Origin: DAIDHZ01 sp035480255
Lineage (GTDB): Bacteria > Chlamydiota > Chlamydiia > Chlamydiales > SM23-39
Length of the DNA stretch: 7,333 nt
Reading direction: 5' to 3'
NCBI GenBank assembly: GCA_964630875.1
Contig: CAZVXF010000036.1
Location: forward strand, 1-7,333
The translations under genes were made by a program, and so were the position numbers. Every line of letters begins with the position of its first letter. The stretch's first letter is position 1. This document shows positions 1 to 5,849 of this stretch, piece after piece. The notes below the pieces were generated by a model, which saw only the letters and a program-made list of their open reading frames with translations, searched no databases and was not told the DNA's origin.

Positions 1-26
1 TGGGAGGAGCGATCCTCCCATTTTTT
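1..26 (+). terminator. Rho-independent terminator of an upstream gene
   Basis: A perfect 8-bp stem (TGGGAGGA, positions 1-8, with TCCTCCCA, 13-20) closes a GCGA tetraloop and is followed by six T residues (21-26). The T-tract on the right makes it a plus-strand terminator for a gene left of the window. The stem may extend past the left edge. It separates that gene from the kinase-like pair, which must therefore have its own promoter in 27-94; I could not recognise a convincing one there. Confidence 0.85.
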
Positions 27-94
27 AAAATTTAACAATAGGAACTGCACTTCCTTCCAGTCCTAAAGAACTGGGTTTCCGTGCAGGAAAAAAT

Positions 95-1036
95 ATGAAA
101 CGCATGTGGCCAATCCCTTTTGTTTTGGTCATCATTCTCCTCTCCGTGTTCTTTCTCCGTTCCGAACCAGCCGAGTGGAGGAAGTTATCCGACTTACAAC
201 ACGCTTCGCATGCCGACTACTTTTTTTTACGTGATAAAAACAACAAAGAATGGGTCTTTAAACAAATCACCGAACCAGCTCCGGATGACCAGGTTGTGAC
301 CGTTCTGGAAATAATTGCCTCTGAAATGAGTCACACTGTCGGCATTCCTCTCAACTTCGCAAAATTAGTGCCAGCAAACGAAAAATTTTCCTGCCGCATC
401 TTCCCTAATCTTCCAGGTAGCCTTCATCTTAAAGTACCAGGAAAGGGAGCTGAAGATAGCCTTCCCTGGAGCGGTTTCGATATTCATCAGAAATTCCGCA
501 CCCCCTTTCAGATCGCTAAAAATGGTCCTCTCCCCAAGGAAGAGATTGGATTGCGAAAAGACATTATCTTGAATATGTCTAAACACTCCGACCTTGCAAA
601 AATCGTCGCTATCGATACCTTTCTGGGAAATAGTGACCGGAGCAACGGCAATATTTTTTACGACACGGAAACGAACTCCTTCTATGGCATTGACATGGGC
701 TCTTGTTTAATGGGGAATCTAGCTCAAATAGCAATAGAAAAGATCTCCTCAAATATGCATTTCTCCAAAGAAGAAGTCGAAGGATTGAAACAATACCGAG
801 AGACGCTTCTTTCCCTCATTTCCCATTTCCCTCCTGAGAAAACCATTGCTCTTTTGAATCATTGCCTCAAGGAGGCCGGTTTTGTTTCGACGAACCCTGT
901 GTTGTGGAGTGAAGATTTGGAAAGAAAAATAGGAAAATGGACGCGATTAGTAAATGAAAACTATAACAGCAGCCTCGAATTAGTCTCGCTATTACAAAAA
1001 ATAACTGAGAACGAAAATGTCAGCTATCATCGATAG
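95..1036 (+). CDS. Membrane-anchored or exported PI3/PI4-kinase-like protein
   Basis: The 313-residue product starts with two basic residues and a hydrophobic stretch (about residues 7-21), which fits a signal peptide or signal anchor, so the rest should lie outside the cytoplasm. The remainder resembles a PI3/PI4-kinase-like fold. A strand with WVFKQ (Lys56) fits the ATP-binding lysine, Glu72 in the next helix its partner, NSDRSNGNIF (179-188) the catalytic loop, and GIDMGS (Asp200) the metal-binding aspartate. The catalytic loop lacks the usual histidine (DRSNGN rather than DRHxxN), so activity and substrate are open. The start is supported by AGGA at 85-88, 6 nt before the ATG. The gene overlaps the next one by 20 bp, indicating an operon. 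The assignment rests on motifs read by eye; a protein kinase or a dead pseudokinase is also possible. Confidence 0.62.
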   Translation: MKRMWPIPFVLVIILLSVFFLRSEPAEWRKLSDLQHASHADYFFLRDKNNKEWVFKQITEPAPDDQVVTVLEIIASEMSHTVGIPLNFAKLVPANEKFSCRIFPNLPGSLHLKVPGKGAEDSLPWSGFDIHQKFRTPFQIAKNGPLPKEEIGLRKDIILNMSKHSDLAKIVAIDTFLGNSDRSNGNIFYDTETNSFYGIDMGSCLMGNLAQIAIEKISSNMHFSKEEVEGLKQYRETLLSLISHFPPEKTIALLNHCLKEAGFVSTNPVLWSEDLERKIGKWTRLVNENYNSSLELVSLLQKITENENVSYHR

Positions 1037-2120
1037 TATTGCTAGTATTAAAGGTAAGGATTTTTTTATCCCAGAAACGTTCATAAATCCTCCATGGGAT
1101 GAAAGAGGAGATTATTCTGCTATATTGACTTGCCTCCACCAGGGAGAGCTTATCTACAGCTACCCAATGAGGGAATTTCTTGAAAGGCACCATAAAACTG
1201 CCCGCTTCAATAATGAGGTACATTATGGAATTTTATTGCACAGAGGGAGCCATATCGCCATCGTCTATAAACCCAAAGAGGGGGATGAGATCAGCGCTGC
1301 TTATGCAGAAATGGTAGCTTATGAGACTTATGAAAGAACAATCGCCCCCTATACAGGTAATCATCTAATTCCTCCAACAGTTGTCCGTACGATGCCAGAT
1401 AGAAGAATGGCTAGCTGCCAATTCTTCGTAGAAACTCATGATATGGAAGATATGTGGGACCCCATTTTTAGAAAGGAAATTTTTAGAGACAGTCCCCCAG
1501 AACTAATTGAAGAAATGGCTGTTTTCAATTCGGTGTTCAATAACTGGGATCGTCATCCCGGTAATTACCTTGCCACCCGAAACAAGGGACGAGTTCACTT
1601 GACGAGCATTGACAATGAAAGCATTGAGAATAAGGGATGGCTTCAAAAATGGGGTGAGAGGAGCTATATTCCGGTCGCTTTTACCGATAACCATGCTGCC
1701 CAAATAGAGAAAATTTTAGAGCTTCAGAAAACGACGACATTAGAAGATTTTAAAACTCTTCTACTTAAATACGGTTTCAAAGATGAACGCAGAATAGACT
1801 TTCATTTTAACAACTTGATGGATAGAGGAGCAGAAAATGATCGCGCTTGCCTCATCAAAAACGGTTGTTTTGCGATTCGCTTTCATCACGGAAATCCATC
1901 TGCTTTTCCATTGCCAAAAGGACCCTATTCTCAGTCCCTTATCGATGCCTATCGCCATCTGAATCGAGAGATTTTAGAGGAGTGCTTTCGGCCGCTCGTT
2001 GCATTGGACCCACGCTTTGGAACTCGCATCGATGATATATTAATCCGAAGGGATCTCTTTTTAGAGGCAGTTTGTTCTGAAAAACTAAATTCAAAAATTG
2101 GGTTTCAACCAATTCAATAA
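1017..2120 (+). CDS. PI3/PI4-kinase-like protein, cytoplasmic form
   Basis: The 367-residue product has no signal peptide or membrane segment. Its motif order matches PI3/PI4-kinase-like bacterial proteins: VYKPKEGD (83-90, Lys85 as the likely ATP-binding lysine), AEMVAYE (97-103, acidic helix residue), PPTVVR (119-124), then the catalytic loop NNWDRHPGNYL (175-185, Asp178, His180, Asn183) and SIDNES (197-202, Asp199 as the DFG-like metal ligand). Unlike its upstream neighbour it keeps the complete DRHxxN loop, so it is the better candidate for an active kinase. About 165 further residues follow the core and resemble nothing I know. The ATG lies inside the end of the previous gene with only a weak GAGA upstream, which suggests translational coupling. 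A lipid, protein or small-molecule substrate cannot be chosen from sequence alone. Confidence 0.68.
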   Translation: MSAIIDSIASIKGKDFFIPETFINPPWDERGDYSAILTCLHQGELIYSYPMREFLERHHKTARFNNEVHYGILLHRGSHIAIVYKPKEGDEISAAYAEMVAYETYERTIAPYTGNHLIPPTVVRTMPDRRMASCQFFVETHDMEDMWDPIFRKEIFRDSPPELIEEMAVFNSVFNNWDRHPGNYLATRNKGRVHLTSIDNESIENKGWLQKWGERSYIPVAFTDNHAAQIEKILELQKTTTLEDFKTLLLKYGFKDERRIDFHFNNLMDRGAENDRACLIKNGCFAIRFHHGNPSAFPLPKGPYSQSLIDAYRHLNREILEECFRPLVALDPRFGTRIDDILIRRDLFLEAVCSEKLNSKIGFQPIQ

Positions 2121-2163
2121 TTCCAATCTCTGCCCTGCCCACCACGATCAATCATTACGCAAA

Positions 2164-2198
2164 TTTTACGCGCTAGACGGGAAAAAACTGGCGTAAAA
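2164..2198. repeat. Small inverted repeat between convergent genes
   Basis: TTTTACGC (2164-2171) and GCGTAAAA (2191-2198) are perfect inverted copies separated by 19 nt. A further TTACGC lies at 2155-2160. The element sits between the convergent ends of the second kinase-like gene and the monooxygenase gene. It has neither a compact loop nor a well-placed T-run, so it is not a standard terminator. Its role is unknown. Confidence 0.4.
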
Positions 2199-2207
2199 CG
2201 GCATCAA

Positions 2208-3392
2208 CTAAAACAAATGATGTGAACTCAAGTCTCTGATTTTCTTGATGTTAATCGAACGAGCTGCTTTTTGTATTTTCGAACTTCCTTTTTTCATGAA
2301 AAATTGAAGAAATTTTCCAGGCAATATTTTCAGCAGGTAAAGCTGACATTTTATTTTCCAATTAGAGCTCTGCCAAAGCTCATGAACGTCTTTCGATGCT
2401 TTCTGCGAGATTTCAACGCATTCGCGAAGGAGTGTTTCATATCTTGCAAATGCAGTAAGATAATCCCCATCTGCCAGTTTTATTTCCCGAGCTAGCACAT
2501 AGGCTCCAATCATAGCAAGATTCGTTCCAATACCGGAAGCTGCGTAAGCAGCATCTCCTACTAATGCTACTCTTCCTTTGACCCATCCTGGCATCTGAAC
2601 TTGGGCTAGCATATCAAAATAGCAATCTTCACTTTCTCTCATCAGAGTGATAAGTCGAGGAATTTCCCAACCCAAGTGCTTGAATTGCTCTTCAAAGACC
2701 TCCTTTAAATTTTCTCTAAGCAGTTTTTCTTTTTTAGATTTGAATGCAAGACACGCAACACTATGATTATTTATAGCATACGCAGCAACAAATTTTCCCT
2801 TATCAAAATAAACCATTTCAGAACGCTCTAATTCAAAAATATTTGGAATCGAAAATATACAAAAATTAACCCCATATTCCTTTATGAATTTAGAATCTTC
2901 TCCAAAGACTAGTTTTCTCACTTTCGAATAAATGCCATCCGCTCCAATTACAAGATCAAATTCTCTAGGAGCCATTTTTTCAAAATAGACCACTTTATCT
3001 GACTCATCAAATTGAGTAATTGAATCATCATAGATGATCTCAACCTCTTCCACAGCTTTTGAAAGAATTTGAACAAGATCCCATCGGTTGATTTCAATAT
3101 CCCCTTCCGAACAAAGGCTTAGCATACCACTATCAAATTGAAATACTTTAAGATTAGGAGCAACAAATTTGGATGACTTGAGATTGACATTTGCTTCGAC
3201 AAGAGATTGATAAATTCCCATTTGTTTGGCAACTTCAATGGCCGCTCCACGAACATCTACTTTATAACCCCCTCTTCTTAAGCCTGGATACTTGTCAATC
3301 AGTGTTGGGGTAAAACCATATTGCTTTAGCCAGTAGGCTAAAGTAAAGCCAGCAGCTCCAGCTCCTGAAATAAGAATTCGTGTATTTTTCAT
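2208..3392 (-). CDS. FAD-dependent monooxygenase, TetX/UbiH-like (group A)
   Basis: This enzyme should use FAD, NAD(P)H and O2 to hydroxylate an aromatic or polyketide-like compound. Counting from the upstream ATG at 3395, it has the Rossmann GAGAAG (11-16), the conserved Arg104 in EINRWDL, the DG motif DLVIGADGIYSKVR (147-160) and the GD motif GDAAYAASGIGTNLA (280-294). Its length of about 394 is normal for the family, and it looks intact. Two adjacent ATGs exist; AAGGAG (3399-3404) is only 3 nt from the first but 6 nt from the second (3390-3392), so I chose the second. The divergent TetR gene and shared operator imply induction by a substrate or related toxin, as is common for detoxifying monooxygenases. 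Tetracycline inactivation is possible but not shown; the substrate is unknown. Confidence 0.88.
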   Translation of the reverse strand: MKNTRILISGAGAAGFTLAYWLKQYGFTPTLIDKYPGLRRGGYKVDVRGAAIEVAKQMGIYQSLVEANVNLKSSKFVAPNLKVFQFDSGMLSLCSEGDIEINRWDLVQILSKAVEEVEIIYDDSITQFDESDKVVYFEKMAPREFDLVIGADGIYSKVRKLVFGEDSKFIKEYGVNFCIFSIPNIFELERSEMVYFDKGKFVAAYAINNHSVACLAFKSKKEKLLRENLKEVFEEQFKHLGWEIPRLITLMRESEDCYFDMLAQVQMPGWVKGRVALVGDAAYAASGIGTNLAMIGAYVLAREIKLADGDYLTAFARYETLLRECVEISQKASKDVHELWQSSNWKIKCQLYLLKILPGKFLQFFMKKGSSKIQKAARSINIKKIRDLSSHHLF

Positions 3393-3464
3393 CATTTACT
3401 CCTTCACTCTATAAAACCAAAACAATGTTAAAAATTTATTTACTCGTAGTCATTGAAAATGACC

Positions 3465-3493
3465 ATCATAACACTTGACCGACCGTCGGTCAA
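3465..3493 (-). promoter_or_regulatory. Promoter of the monooxygenase gene
   Basis: On the minus strand, TTGACC (3493-3488) serves as -35 and TATGAT (3470-3465) as -10, with an ideal 17-bp spacer. Each hexamer matches the consensus at five of six positions. Transcription should start near 3458 and leave a leader of about 65 nt. The -35, the spacer and the first two bases of the -10 lie inside the palindromic operator, so a bound repressor would block RNA polymerase. Confidence 0.78.
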
Positions 3494-3499
3494 GTGTTA
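3469..3499. promoter_or_regulatory. Palindromic operator for the adjacent TetR-family repressor
   Basis: This is a perfect 31-bp palindrome: 15-bp arms around a single central base at 3484, with inner half-sites TTGACCGAC (3475-3483) and GTCGGTCAA (3485-3493). TetR-family dimers bind such palindromes, and GACCGAC/GTCGGTC cores are typical of their sites. It lies between the two divergent genes and covers core elements of both promoters, so one bound repressor (or two dimers, given the length) would silence both directions. Confidence 0.85.
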
Positions 3500-3503
3500 C
3501 GAT
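3475..3503 (+). promoter_or_regulatory. Autoregulated promoter of the TetR-family gene
   Basis: On the plus strand, TTGACC (3475-3480) is the -35 and TACGAT (3498-3503) the -10, again with a 17-bp spacer. Transcription should start near 3510, leaving a leader of about 15 nt with a GGGTGA ribosome-binding sequence (3515-3520). This start lies downstream of the in-frame ATG at 3507, which excludes that ATG as translation start. The promoter is embedded in the palindrome, implying autorepression. Confidence 0.72.
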
Positions 3504-3524
3504 TAAATGAAAAAGGGTGAGCCT

Positions 3525-4190
3525 ATGACAAAAACTATCAATCGCAGGGAAGAGATCCTAAGAGTTGCTCGAAACCTGTTCCTAACTAGAGATTATGATC
3601 AAACAACTATGGTAGATATAATGGATGCCTTAGAAATTGCCAAGGGCACTATATATCATTATTTTAAATCCAAGGAAGTCCTGTTTGAGGCGGTCATTGA
3701 AGACATCGTTGAAAAAAATGTTAAACAAATGGCAGCCCTGATAAAGAATTCTCCAAAGAACGCCTTAGAGAAAATCCAGCTTCTTATGAACGCAGGAAAT
3801 ATTTCCCAAGAAAACGAAAGGATAGTAGAGCAACTTCATAAACCTGCTAACGATGCCTTGCATAGTCGACTTCTTGCTGCTGCTTTGATGAAACAAGCTC
3901 CTCTTTATGCAGAAATAATCCAACAAGGTTGTGATGAGGGGGTTTTCAAAACAGGGGAGCCTCTTGAATGTGCAGAATTTATTCTTTCTGCAATTCAGTT
4001 TCTTACGGATATGGGAATTTATCCTTGGAAGGAAGAAGTCTTGAAGCGACGCATACAAGCTTTTCCGACATTAATTGAACAGCCGTTACAAGCACCGCCT
4101 GGGTCCTTTCAGTTTCTCAAACGCAAACTTGATTGCGAGCCGAACCATGATCGATTTTGCATTCAAAAATCTTGGCCTACACCGGATTGA
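3525..4190 (+). CDS. TetR-family transcriptional repressor with altered C-terminus
   Basis: The 221-residue product has the N-terminal helix-turn-helix typical of TetR regulators (about residues 27-52, with AKGTIYHYFKSKE at 39-51), followed by an all-helical ligand-binding domain ending near residue 184. It should bind the palindrome upstream as a dimer and repress itself and the divergent monooxygenase gene until a ligand is bound. The start at 3525 is chosen because the ATG at 3507 has no ribosome-binding site and lies before the predicted transcription start. From about residue 198 onward the frame reads through DNA that encodes an acetyltransferase fragment in another frame, so the last 24 or so residues are probably not native. 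The DNA-binding domain and most of the ligand domain look undamaged, so function is plausible. Confidence 0.88.
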   Translation: MTKTINRREEILRVARNLFLTRDYDQTTMVDIMDALEIAKGTIYHYFKSKEVLFEAVIEDIVEKNVKQMAALIKNSPKNALEKIQLLMNAGNISQENERIVEQLHKPANDALHSRLLAAALMKQAPLYAEIIQQGCDEGVFKTGEPLECAEFILSAIQFLTDMGIYPWKEEVLKRRIQAFPTLIEQPLQAPPGSFQFLKRKLDCEPNHDRFCIQKSWPTPD

Positions 4191-4278
4191 TGCTGAAACC
4201 ATTTCAGAGAATAAGGCAGCAGTGACGCTTGCGAAAAAGTTGGGAAGCACAACCTCCGTATCGCTCGATTTATTTTAA
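4117..4278 (+). pseudogene. C-terminal relic of a RimJ/RimL-like GNAT acetyltransferase
   Basis: One frame here (codons starting at 4117) gives ASRTMIDFAFKNLGLHRIDA and then ENKAAVTLAKKLG. This is the acetyl-CoA-proximal C-terminal pattern of RimJ/RimL-type N-acetyltransferases, whose usual form is FxxLGLxRIxAxxxxxNxAxxxxxxKLG. The N-terminal two thirds of such an enzyme are absent and the frame drifts into unrelated sequence after about 4245, so this is a dead fragment with no start signal. It overlaps the 3' end of the TetR gene in a different frame, and its tail meets the end of the RhuM remnant on the other strand. It is unrelated in position and frame to the intact GNAT gene at 5256. Confidence 0.7.
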
Positions 4279-4502
4279 TTCTGACGGTTGCGCTTTTGCC
4301 CGCAACTCCTCTAAAGTAGCCATGTCTTCATCATCAGCTATTAACTTTTCCGCTTTTCGTCGTTTCTCATCAAATTCCTAATAGTGCTCTAAGGCCGCTT
4401 CTCAGCAACATGTGCCGAAACCTTATCGGCATGATCTAGCAAATCTCTCTCCTTAAAAACAAGAAATGCATCTAACTTCTCTTCCCATTCTGCCATTGTC
4501 AT
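4270..4502 (-). pseudogene. Detached C-terminal remnant of the RhuM-family gene
   Basis: The minus strand encodes MTMAEWEEKLDAFLVFKERD and then LLDHADKVSAHVAEK in one frame (from 4502). It continues one frame over as ALEHY, a TAG stop (4378-4380), then EFDEKRRKAEKLIADDED and onward to a TAA at 4270-4272. This is the expected C-terminus of the RhuM protein encoded immediately upstream. Loss of one A from GAGAAA near 4397-4402 would explain the frameshift (EKAALEHY restored), and CAG to TAG would explain the stop. The stretch is 233 nt, one short of a whole number of codons, which fits a single-base deletion. It cannot be translated as part of the upstream reading frame. Confidence 0.72.
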
Positions 4503-5104
4503 AGGTTTACGATGAGCTCAGCTGCTGTGTGATGCGTCGTTGCCCAAAGCATCTTATTTTGCACTTTCTTGAAGAAAAGCTGAGCCTGATCACTTTTTGA
4601 ATCATAATCGATGGCCGTTGCATAAATATCCCGCACTTTCTGGTAAAAACGCTTCTCGGAAGCCCGAATCTCACGGATACGCTCAAGCCACTCATCGAAG
4701 TAGTCCCATGTCGATTGATTCTTCAGCCTTTCATCGTCCATCGCAAAACCCTTAACAAGATACTCTTGAAGAATAGTTGTAGCCCACTTGCGGAATTGAA
4801 CTCCGCGAGGAGAGCGTGTTCGATATCCCACTGCCAGGATTAGATCAAGGCTGTAGTGAATTACATCATAAAGCTTACCATCGTCAGCAGTTTGTCGGAA
4901 TTTCCGACAAACTCGGGTCGGATCTAGCTCTCCATCATCAAAAATCGCACTGATGTGTTCGGCAATTGTAGAGCGACCCTTACCAAAAAGATCTGCAATC
5001 TCCACCTGAGTAAGCCAGACAGTATTTTCTAACATTTTTAGCTTTAAACAGATGGTCCCATCGTGGGAAGTATATAAAATGATCTCGCTTTTAGGATTAG
5101 ACAC
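4499..5104 (-). CDS. Truncated RhuM-family (virulence RhuM) protein
   Basis: The 201-residue frame matches the N-terminal part of the RhuM family (named from Salmonella pathogenicity island 3; biochemical role unresolved). It has a helix-turn-helix-like region TVWLTQVEIADLFGKGRSTI (28-47), then VGYRTRSPRGVQFRKWA (92-108), YLVKGFAMDDERLKN (115-129) and IREIRASEKRFYQKVRDIYA (143-162). It starts at a GTG (5102-5104) behind an AAGGAG 5 nt upstream. Family members are usually about 330-345 residues; this frame stops just after HTAAELIVN. About 60 family residues expected next are missing, and the C-terminus appears immediately afterwards in another frame (remnant at 4270-4502). An internal deletion thus truncated the gene. 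It may still give a shortened protein, but I would treat it as a probable pseudogene. Confidence 0.8.
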   Translation of the reverse strand: MSNPKSEIILYTSHDGTICLKLKMLENTVWLTQVEIADLFGKGRSTIAEHISAIFDDGELDPTRVCRKFRQTADDGKLYDVIHYSLDLILAVGYRTRSPRGVQFRKWATTILQEYLVKGFAMDDERLKNQSTWDYFDEWLERIREIRASEKRFYQKVRDIYATAIDYDSKSDQAQLFFKKVQNKMLWATTHHTAAELIVNL

Positions 5105-5109
5105 ACCTA

Positions 5110-5115
5110 CTCCTT
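5110..5115 (-). promoter_or_regulatory. Ribosome-binding site that fixes the GTG start of the RhuM gene
   Basis: AAGGAG on the minus strand lies 5 nt before GTG at 5104-5102. No ATG in this frame fits the family N-terminus better, so this strong site supports the unusual start codon. Confidence 0.75.
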
Positions 5116-5167
5116 AATCTTTGGGATATGATACTAGGAAGAATTTCAAATCTTTCCCAGCGAAAAG

Positions 5168-5194
5168 TTCTGCAATAGCATCTCTCCACCTCCA
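5168..5194 (+). repeat. 27-nt direct repeat, copy 1
   Basis: This copy matches 5815-5841 at 25 of 27 positions; the shared core TCTCTCCACCTCCA is identical. It ends 5 nt before a terminator stem. The final CTCCACCTCCA looks like the acceptor strand, U73 and CCA of a tRNA gene (for example a Cys- or Gly-type tRNA with U73). No proper T-arm precedes it, so it is at most a tRNA 3'-end fragment, as left at integration sites. Confidence 0.65.
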
Positions 5195-5199
5195 TTACT

Positions 5200-5228
5200 G
5201 CCCGGTTTTCAAACCGGGCTTTTTTTTT
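5200..5228 (+). terminator. Strong Rho-independent terminator without an intact upstream gene
   Basis: GCCCGGTTT (5200-5208) pairs perfectly with AAACCGGGC (5211-5219), followed by nine T residues (5220-5228). The apical pairs must open to form a usable loop. The T-tract marks plus-strand orientation, yet no intact plus-strand gene ends nearby: the neighbour on the left reads away on the minus strand. It probably belonged to a lost gene or RNA whose 3' end is the repeat just upstream. Confidence 0.85.
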
Positions 5229-5242
5229 ATGAAGATTTCCGA

Positions 5243-5248
5243 TATAAT
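5243..5248 (+). promoter_or_regulatory. Perfect -10 box close to the acetyltransferase start
   Basis: TATAAT lies only 7 nt before the ATG at 5256. Initiation from it would begin at or next to the ATG, giving a leaderless mRNA. This fits the lack of any Shine-Dalgarno sequence there. The -35 region at 17-bp spacing is only a T-run, so the match is incomplete. Confidence 0.42.
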
Positions 5249-5255
5249 CTCCTCC

Positions 5256-5795
5256 ATGAGTGTCACAATTCGACATGCCGAACTTACTGACCTAGAGCAA
5301 ATTGAAGCACTGATGAAGCGTTCCATGAAAGTTCTAGGGGTGGGGCATTATTCTGAAGAGCAGATCTACTCTTGTTGTCAATTCGTCTGCGTTCCTGATC
5401 GGCAACTCATCGAAGACAAGACTTTCTTTGTTGTCCTAACGGAAATCGGAAGTATCGCTGGCTGTGGCGGCTGGAGCTTCAGAAACAAACTTTATGCAGG
5501 ACCTTCAGAAATTCATCAAAAAAACGATCAACTAAATCCTTTAACCGATCCAGCTCGGATACGAGCTATGTTCACCGACCCCGATTATAGCGGTAAAGGA
5601 ATAGGATCCATGATTTTAGTTCAGTCAGAAAAAGCAGCTCAAGCAAATGGGTTCTCTAAAGGCACACTAGGCGCTACTTTATCGGGTCTTTCTTTTTACA
5701 TTGCAAAAGGTTGGAGTAGTGCGTCCGAAGAGCAAGCAGTACTGCCTGATGGGACCACTATCCAAGTAGTCCAAATGGAGAAATATTTTTCCTGA
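5256..5795 (+). CDS. GNAT-family N-acetyltransferase
   Basis: The 179-residue product is of normal length for a single-domain GNAT enzyme, which moves an acetyl group from acetyl-CoA to an amine. It begins with the usual strand VTIRHAELTD (3-12). It carries IAGCGGWSF (67-75) as the central strand and RAMFTDPDYSGKGIGSMIL (103-121), whose SGKGIG (112-117) is the acetyl-CoA pyrophosphate-binding R/QxxGxG/A-type motif. It then has LGATLSGLSFYIAKGW (138-153), matching the last core motifs. The frame is open further upstream, but that part crosses the terminator at 5200-5228, so I take the ATG at 5256; another in-frame ATG at 5229 is less likely. The gene has no Shine-Dalgarno sequence and is bracketed by the two 27-nt repeats. 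It ends before its own terminator. The substrate cannot be told from sequence. Confidence 0.85.
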   Translation: MSVTIRHAELTDLEQIEALMKRSMKVLGVGHYSEEQIYSCCQFVCVPDRQLIEDKTFFVVLTEIGSIAGCGGWSFRNKLYAGPSEIHQKNDQLNPLTDPARIRAMFTDPDYSGKGIGSMILVQSEKAAQANGFSKGTLGATLSGLSFYIAKGWSSASEEQAVLPDGTTIQVVQMEKYFS

Positions 5796-5814
5796 ATTCA
5801 CTGCACCTGAAAAA

Positions 5815-5841
5815 TTCTGAAATAGCGTCTCTCCACCTCCA
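5815..5841 (+). repeat. 27-nt direct repeat, copy 2
   Basis: Second copy of the element at 5168-5194, in the same orientation, with C to A and A to G differences. It lies 19 nt after the acetyltransferase stop codon and 8 nt before a terminator stem. The flanking stems differ in sequence, so the element itself, not a long duplicated block, is what is shared. Confidence 0.65.
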
Positions 5842-5849
5842 ATTCTAAA

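Noticed and set aside
365..586. Minus-strand open frame inside the first kinase-like gene
   Set aside because: It is a shadow of the coding gene on the other strand, without recognisable protein features. The other antisense frames within the kinase, monooxygenase and TetR genes were dismissed for the same reason.
95..2120. HipA toxin-antitoxin pair for the two kinase-like genes
   Set aside because: The DRHxxN and IDNES signature and gene sizes fit PI3/PI4-kinase-like proteins better, and there is no small HipB-type DNA-binding gene next to them.
3507..3524. Earlier in-frame ATG for the TetR gene
   Set aside because: It has no ribosome-binding sequence and lies 4 nt after the predicted -10 box, before the likely transcription start; ATG 3525 has GGGTGA upstream.
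5164..5194. A functional tRNA gene ending in CTCCACCTCCA
   Set aside because: The acceptor-like 3' end is there, but no paired T-arm, anticodon arm or 5' acceptor strand can be found in front of it.
5121..5255. N-terminal extension of the acetyltransferase frame
   Set aside because: The extension would be translated through a strong terminator and does not resemble GNAT sequence; similarity begins at ATG 5256.
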